From Acidobacteriota bacterium (GTDB lineage Bacteria; Acidobacteriota; UBA4820; DSQY01), in the NCBI GenBank assembly GCA_021778515.1, contig JAJYCJ010000003.1, positions 39,065 to 78,070 of the forward strand: 39,006 bases of DNA. Direction: 5' to 3'. Below the pieces are notes generated by a model. That model was not told the DNA's origin and did not search any database. It was given only the letters and a program-made list of their open reading frames with translations. The stretch's first letter is position 1. Each line of letters starts with the position of its first letter. The position numbers were made by a program, and so were the translations under genes. This document shows, piece after piece, positions 35,038-39,006 of the stretch.

Positions 35038-35605
35038 GTACCTGAGTCTCCTGCTGAAGTGGAACCGGGCAGCGGGGCTGACCGCCTTCGAAGACCGAGA
35101 GGAGGCGCTGGCCAAGGGCGTGCTCCCCTCATTGGCAGCCGAATCGCGGCTTCGAGAGGGGTGGAGAGTGATCGATGCGGGGAGCGGAGGAGGCTTCCCC
35201 GCCATCCCGCTGGCGCTGAAGCGCCCTGATCTCCGCTGGACGCTGGTGGAGCCCAGCGCGGCCAAGGCGGCCTTTCTCCGGGAGGCGGCACGGCACCTGG
35301 CCCTGGAGGCCGAGGTGATTGAGGCCACCCTGGAGGCGTTGCTGGATGAAAGGGGGCGGCAATGGGACGCCGCGACGATACGCGGCCTGCGACTGCGGAA
35401 AGGCCCCCTCAGGAGGCTCGTGCGGGCCTTGGCGCCGGGCGGGCGCATCCTGGTGTGGAGCGCAGGCGAGAGGGCGAGGGAGTACCGGCGGTGGCTGGAA
35501 GAGATCGGCCTGGCCGTCAAGCCCGTCCCGACGGGCCAGCATGGGCTCGTGCTCCTATCCGGCGATGTTCCACGTGGAACACTTGAAGCGCCGCCCATGC
35601 CGTGA
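35018..35605 (+). CDS. rsmG: 16S rRNA (guanine527-N7)-methyltransferase RsmG (GidB)
   Basis: A 195-aa Rossmann-fold methyltransferase. [20 protein letters not shown] is the RsmG N-terminal signature, and the SAM motif I is [21 protein letters not shown] and [13 protein letters not shown] follow. GTG start with GGAGGG upstream. A second perfect parS lies in the last codons (GDVPRGTL), so the C terminus is shaped by a centromere sequence. The protein is slightly shorter than E. coli RsmG. Confidence 0.95.
   Translation: MTDRLDEYLSLLLKWNRAAGLTAFEDREEALAKGVLPSLAAESRLREGWRVIDAGSGGGFPAIPLALKRPDLRWTLVEPSAAKAAFLREAARHLALEAEVIEATLEALLDERGRQWDAATIRGLRLRKGPLRRLVRALAPGGRILVWSAGERAREYRRWLEEIGLAVKPVPTGQHGLVLLSGDVPRGTLEAPPMP
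35566..35581. promoter_or_regulatory. parS centromere site 2 (end of rsmG)
   Basis: TGTTCCACGTGGAACA, identical to the site in yidC and perfectly palindromic. It lies 25 bp before the rsmG stop and about 120 bp upstream of parA. Confidence 0.95.
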
Positions 35606-35699
35606 AGGCTCGTCTGGGGCCGCCCCAGGGCCGCGCGATACTCGCCAAGGCGTTGAGCCTGCCCGCGCGATGTGGTACAAACGGGTGGGAGGATACCCC

Positions 35700-36464
35700 G
35701 TGGGCCAGATCATCGCTGTAGCCAACCAAAAGGGCGGAGTCGGCAAGACCACCACCGTCATCAATCTGGGCGCTTCGCTGGCCGCCGCCGAGAAGCGGGT
35801 CCTGCTGGTGGATTTCGACCCGCAGGCCAACTGCACATCGGGCCTGGGGTTTTCCAGGGACGGGAGCGAGGCCAACGCCTACACGGTGCTCTCGGGCCAC
35901 CACCCGCTGGCCGAAGCCATCGTGGCCTGCGGGCTACCGAACCTTTGGCTCCTGCCCGGGGCGATCGCCCTAGCCGGCGCGGAGGTGGAGCTGGCGTCCA
36001 TGAAGGATCGCGAGTTTGTGTTGCGGAGGCTCGTCGACCCTCTTCGCGGCGAATACGACTACCTTCTCGTGGATTGCCCTCCTTCCCTCGGCCTGCTCAC
36101 CCTGAACGCCCTGGTGGCAGCCGACCAAGTGCTGATTCCCATCCAGGCCGAATACTACGCCCTGGAGGGAGTGACCCAGCTTCTCCAGACCATCGAGAGG
36201 GTCCAGAATTTCCTGAACCCGACCCTGCGAGTGCGCGGCGTTCTCCTGACCATGGTGGATGAGCGCACGAACCTCGGACGGCAGGTATCCAGCGAGGTTC
36301 AGCGTCACTTCGGCCGCAAGGTCTACCAGAGCTACATCCCCCGTAACGTCCGCCTCGCCGAGTCCCCCTCCTTCGGCAAGCCGGTCATCCTGTACGACAT
36401 TGCCTCGCGAGGGGCGCAGAGCTACCTTCGGGTGGCCAAGGAGTTTCTCGCCCATGAATCCTAA
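35700..36464 (+). CDS. parA: chromosome partitioning ATPase ParA (Soj)
   Basis: A 254-aa deviant Walker-A ATPase that, in ATP form, coats the nucleoid and pulls ParB-parS complexes apart. KGGVGKTT (residues 11-18), VLLVDFDPQANCTSGLG, the DCPPSLGLLTLNAL signature and IPRNVRLAESPSFGKP are all present. There is no N-terminal HTH, so it is the short chromosomal type (Ia plasmid forms are longer). GTG at 35700 has GGGAGG 7 nt upstream. The stop overlaps parB by 11 nt. Confidence 0.97.
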   Translation: MGQIIAVANQKGGVGKTTTVINLGASLAAAEKRVLLVDFDPQANCTSGLGFSRDGSEANAYTVLSGHHPLAEAIVACGLPNLWLLPGAIALAGAEVELASMKDREFVLRRLVDPLRGEYDYLLVDCPPSLGLLTLNALVAADQVLIPIQAEYYALEGVTQLLQTIERVQNFLNPTLRVRGVLLTMVDERTNLGRQVSSEVQRHFGRKVYQSYIPRNVRLAESPSFGKPVILYDIASRGAQSYLRVAKEFLAHES

Positions 36465-37302
36465 GAATGCCCTGGGGCGGGGTCTGGACGCCCTCATCGG
36501 ACCCTCCGGGCCGGAGCCGCGTCGGGTGCTGGAGGTGGAGGTCCACCGCCTCCGCCCCAACCCCCGCCAGCCCCGGGTCCACTTCGAGGAGGGGGCGCTA
36601 GAGGAGCTGGCGCGCTCCATCGAGGCGAACGGGCTCCTCCAGCCCATCCTCGTGCGCCCAGCGGGCGGGGAGTACGAAATCATCGCGGGGGAGCGGCGCT
36701 GGAGGGCCGCGCAGAAGGCGGGTCTGCAGCGCGTCCCCGTGCTCGTCAAAGAGGCCGTAGATGAAGAGATGGTGGAGCTTGCCCTCGTGGAAAACCTCCA
36801 GCGGGCCGATCTCAATCCGGTGGAGGAGGCCAGGGCCTACAAGCTGCTGATTGAGGAGTTGGGGCTCAAGCAGGAGGAGGTGGCCCGAAAGGTGGGCAAG
36901 GAGAGGGCCACCGTGGCCAACGCCCTGCGACTCCTGAACCTGGGGGAGACCGCCCTGCGCGCGCTCGAGGGGGGGGTGATTTCCGTGGGGCACGCCAAGG
37001 CCGTTCTGGCCCAGAGGCGCCGGGAAGACCAGGAGGCGCTCCTTTCGCTCATCTTGAGCAAGGGGCTCTCGGTGAGGGAGGCGGAGGCCTATCGAAAGGG
37101 CGCGAAGGAGCCGGCCAAGAAACGCTCGCAACCGGACGCGGACACCCTGGAGGCCGCCGCCAAGCTCACTCGGCTTCTCGGCTTCCCGGTGGAAATCCGC
37201 CGGCGAGGGAAGAGCGGAGAGGTGGCCATCAAGTTCACGGACGAGGGGGAACTCCAGATCCTTTTCGACTGGTTCCACACCGATCTCAGGAGGACCGGAT
37301 GA
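36454..37302 (+). CDS. parB: chromosome partitioning protein ParB (Spo0J), CTPase
   Basis: A 282-aa centromere-binding DNA clamp. It starts NPKNALGRGLDALIG, the ParA-stimulating motif with the key Arg. The CTP-binding domain carries GERRWRAAQKAGL (GERRxR) and the ENLQRADLNPVEEA box; the HTH includes LKQEEVARKVGKERATVANALRLL; the C terminus is the dimerisation domain. It is expected to bind the two parS palindromes at 30524 and 35566 and slide outward. Overlaps bactofilin by 4 nt. Confidence 0.97.
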   Translation: MNPKNALGRGLDALIGPSGPEPRRVLEVEVHRLRPNPRQPRVHFEEGALEELARSIEANGLLQPILVRPAGGEYEIIAGERRWRAAQKAGLQRVPVLVKEAVDEEMVELALVENLQRADLNPVEEARAYKLLIEELGLKQEEVARKVGKERATVANALRLLNLGETALRALEGGVISVGHAKAVLAQRRREDQEALLSLILSKGLSVREAEAYRKGAKEPAKKRSQPDADTLEAAAKLTRLLGFPVEIRRRGKSGEVAIKFTDEGELQILFDWFHTDLRRTG

Positions 37303-37700
37303 TCTCAAAGAAGCCTTCGGATGTGGTCCAGGTCGGTGGCATGCTGGGCGAGGGTGTCACCGTCGAGGGCGTCATGTCCTTCGCCCAGACTTTCCGGGTG
37401 GATGGGGAGTTCAAAGGGAAAATCCTTCGTTCGGACCGGCTCGTGATCGGCGAGAAGGGGAAGGTCTCCGGAGAGGTGGAGGTGAACGCGCTGGTGGTCT
37501 ACGGGCGCGTGGAGGGTACCATCCGGGTGAAGGGCGCGGTGGAGGTCCATCCGAAGGCCTGCATCGTGGGCGAGCTGGAGATGACCACGCCCGCGCTCAC
37601 GGTCCTGGAGGGCGGCGTTATCGAGGGGACCTTGAAGATGGCGGGCAAGACCGAGGCCCCGCCAGCGCCTGTGAAGCAGATCGGTGGCAGCAAGGCCTGA
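37299..37700 (+). CDS. bactofilin (polymer-forming cytoskeletal protein)
   Basis: A 133-aa bactofilin (DUF583). The core, about residues 15-112, has regular six-residue beta-helix rungs with Gly/Val/Ile, e.g. GEFKGKILRSDRLVIGEKG, SGEVEVNALVVYGRVEGT and VLEGGVIEGTLKM, flanked by a short N-terminal tail and a Pro/Ala/Lys-rich C-terminal tail. Bactofilins self-assemble into filaments without nucleotide. In Myxococcus, bactofilins encoded near parAB scaffold the ParABS machinery at the subpolar region. ATGA overlap with parB means coupled translation and supports a similar link here. Confidence 0.94.
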   Translation: MISKKPSDVVQVGGMLGEGVTVEGVMSFAQTFRVDGEFKGKILRSDRLVIGEKGKVSGEVEVNALVVYGRVEGTIRVKGAVEVHPKACIVGELEMTTPALTVLEGGVIEGTLKMAGKTEAPPAPVKQIGGSKA

Positions 37701-37757
37701 GCACCTCGGCCGACGCGGAGCGATATTGGATTTGGGAATTGTTTGGGGCCCCGAAGA

Positions 37758-39006
37758 GTGAGCGACGCCTTGAATCGATACTCGGAGAGACGCGACCGTT
37801 TCGCCGCCACCCTGGCTCGGGATTCGGGGGGGCGGCCTTCCGCTGCACTCCTGCTCGCCGGCGAAGAAAACGGGCTGAAGAAGTTCGAGCCCGATCCCAA
37901 CTTCTTTTACCTCACGGGCGTGGAGACCTCGCGGGCGGCGCTGCTCATCACCGCCGGCCAGCCCAAGCCCAGCGATATCCTTCTGCTCCCCGCCTCCGAT
38001 CCCGCCAAGGAGCGCTGGACGGGCAGGGTCCTGACCGCGGGCGGACTCACGACCGCCGCCCAACCCGATCCGGAGCGGCTGGAGTCTTGCCGGCTGACCG
38101 GCCATCCCAACATTGCTGCCTATCACGAGTTGGACGAGGCCCTGTTGCGTCCCCTCAGAGAGGCTGAATTCCTCTACGTGGACTCTCCCGAGGATGCCCT
38201 TCAGGCCCCCTTGGGGGTTTCTCAGCTTCTGGCCCAACGGCTGCGGAGGCATTACCCGCACCTCCAGATCCGGCACGCCGGCCGGCTGGTGGCCCAGCTT
38301 CGAAGGGTCAAGGACGATCATGAACTGGCCCTCATGCGACAGGCCATGGACATCACGGCGAACGCGCACGCGGCGATCATGGGCCACCTGCGGCCGGGCC
38401 AGTTCGAGTACGAGATCCAGGCCCTGGCGGAGTATGTCTTCACGGCCTCCGGAGCCCAGTCCCCAGCGTTTCCCAGCATCATCGGGTCGGGCCCCTATTC
38501 CTGCACGCTCCACTACGAGCGCAACCGGCGCCAAATGGCTGCGGGTGACTTGGTGGTCTGCGACATCGGGTGCCGGAAGGATTACTACTGTGCCGACGTG
38601 ACGAGGACCTATCCGGTTTCCGGTCGGTTCACGCCCAGACAGCGGGAGGTTTACGAGGTGGTTCTCGGGGCCCACCGGGCCGCCGTAAACGCCGCCAAAC
38701 CCGGGGCATACGTGCGGGAGGTGCACGCCGCGGCCGTGGATCACATCGCCCGCGCAGGGTATGCTCCGTACTTCTTCCACGGAACCAGCCACTATCTGGG
38801 TATCGAGGCGCACGATCCCGGCAGCTATGAGAAACCCCTCGAACCCGGCGTGGTCATCACGATCGAACCCGGAATCTACGTTGCCGGCGAGGATCTGGGC
38901 GTAAGGATCGAGAACGATCTCCTCATCACCGAGACCGGTTCCGCCATCATGACCGACATTCCCATGGAAGCATCTGATATTGAAAGACTTCTTCTGGTCC
39001 CCAGGC
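37758..39006 (+). CDS. pepP: Xaa-Pro aminopeptidase (M24B), 3' end outside the window
   Basis: The reading frame opens at GTG 37758 and is still open at the last base, giving 416 codons. The N-terminal creatinase/aminopeptidase P domain (FEPDPNFFYLTGVE) is followed by a pita-bread catalytic domain. Metal ligands visible are Asp of VCDIG, Asp of CADVTRTY, His of FHGTSHYLG, Glu of TIEPGIYV and Glu of RIENDLL. The active site is therefore complete and only a short tail is missing. It removes N-terminal residues preceding Pro. Start choice is uncertain, as the ribosome-binding site is weak. It lies 57 bp behind bactofilin. Confidence 0.93.
   Translation, partial: MSDALNRYSERRDRFAATLARDSGGRPSAALLLAGEENGLKKFEPDPNFFYLTGVETSRAALLITAGQPKPSDILLLPASDPAKERWTGRVLTAGGLTTAAQPDPERLESCRLTGHPNIAAYHELDEALLRPLREAEFLYVDSPEDALQAPLGVSQLLAQRLRRHYPHLQIRHAGRLVAQLRRVKDDHELALMRQAMDITANAHAAIMGHLRPGQFEYEIQALAEYVFTASGAQSPAFPSIIGSGPYSCTLHYERNRRQMAAGDLVVCDIGCRKDYYCADVTRTYPVSGRFTPRQREVYEVVLGAHRAAVNAAKPGAYVREVHAAAVDHIARAGYAPYFFHGTSHYLGIEAHDPGSYEKPLEPGVVITIEPGIYVAGEDLGVRIENDLLITETGSAIMTDIPMEASDIERLLLVPR

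Overview
This is a gene-dense, high-GC (roughly two thirds G+C) bacterial chromosome segment. It looks like core chromosome rather than a plasmid or prophage. It carries two tRNA genes, most of an F1Fo ATP synthase operon, and the conserved rpmH-rnpA-yidD-yidC-mnmE-mnmG-rsmG-parA-parB block that usually lies near the replication origin. The gene content includes a b' plus a signal-peptide-bearing b subunit of ATP synthase, a bactofilin behind parB, lipoproteins with clear lipoboxes and a tripartite RND efflux system. This points to a Gram-negative of the Acidobacteriota / Myxococcota / Desulfobacterota type. I favour Acidobacteriota, but the sequence alone does not settle it.

Layout. 1-500: tRNA-Asp with its promoter and terminator, followed by a direct duplication of the tRNA 3' end plus terminator. 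494-2022: a HAD phosphatase (minus strand) and an unrecognised 200-aa protein. 2023-2451: a non-coding, hairpin-rich stretch bounded by an inverted repeat. 2452-8713 (minus strand): one operon tetR - membrane-fusion lipoprotein - RND pump - TolC-like channel, with a sigma70-type promoter overlapped by a palindromic operator. 8914-10843: a stand-alone PAS protein and a mercuric-reductase-like flavoprotein. 10844-11524: non-coding, with several strong hairpins and a 29-codon ORF behind a strong ribosome-binding site. 11525-14802: a cold-shock gene and, divergently, pyrR-pyrB-pyrC. 14830-18061: radA, a small lipoprotein gene and a DUF4097-type lipoprotein gene. 18062-23158: uvrA overlapping a tryptophanase gene, then an unknown conserved protein coupled to thiS. 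23240-23314: tRNA-Val. 23474-29320: atpF'-atpF-atpH-atpA-atpG-atpD-atpC; the Fo a and c subunits are not in this cluster. 29346-37700: rpmH, rnpA, yidD, yidC, mnmE, mnmG, rsmG, parA, parB and bactofilin, mostly with overlapping or abutting ends. 37758-end: an M24 Xaa-Pro aminopeptidase running off the window.

How it fits together. The last 16 kb is a growth and cell-cycle block: energy (ATP synthase), ribosome and RNase P parts, membrane insertion, tRNA/rRNA modification and chromosome segregation. Two perfect 16-bp parS palindromes sit inside yidC and rsmG, next to parAB. This would make the cluster itself the ParB loading centre, and the translationally coupled bactofilin suggests a polymer anchor for the segregation machinery. 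No phage, transposase, CRISPR array or toxin/defence cassette was seen. The most unusual items are the parS placement, the tRNA-Asp 3'-end duplication, a TolC signal peptide built from a repeat that folds into a long hairpin, and the structured non-coding stretches at 2127-2455 and 10931-11433.
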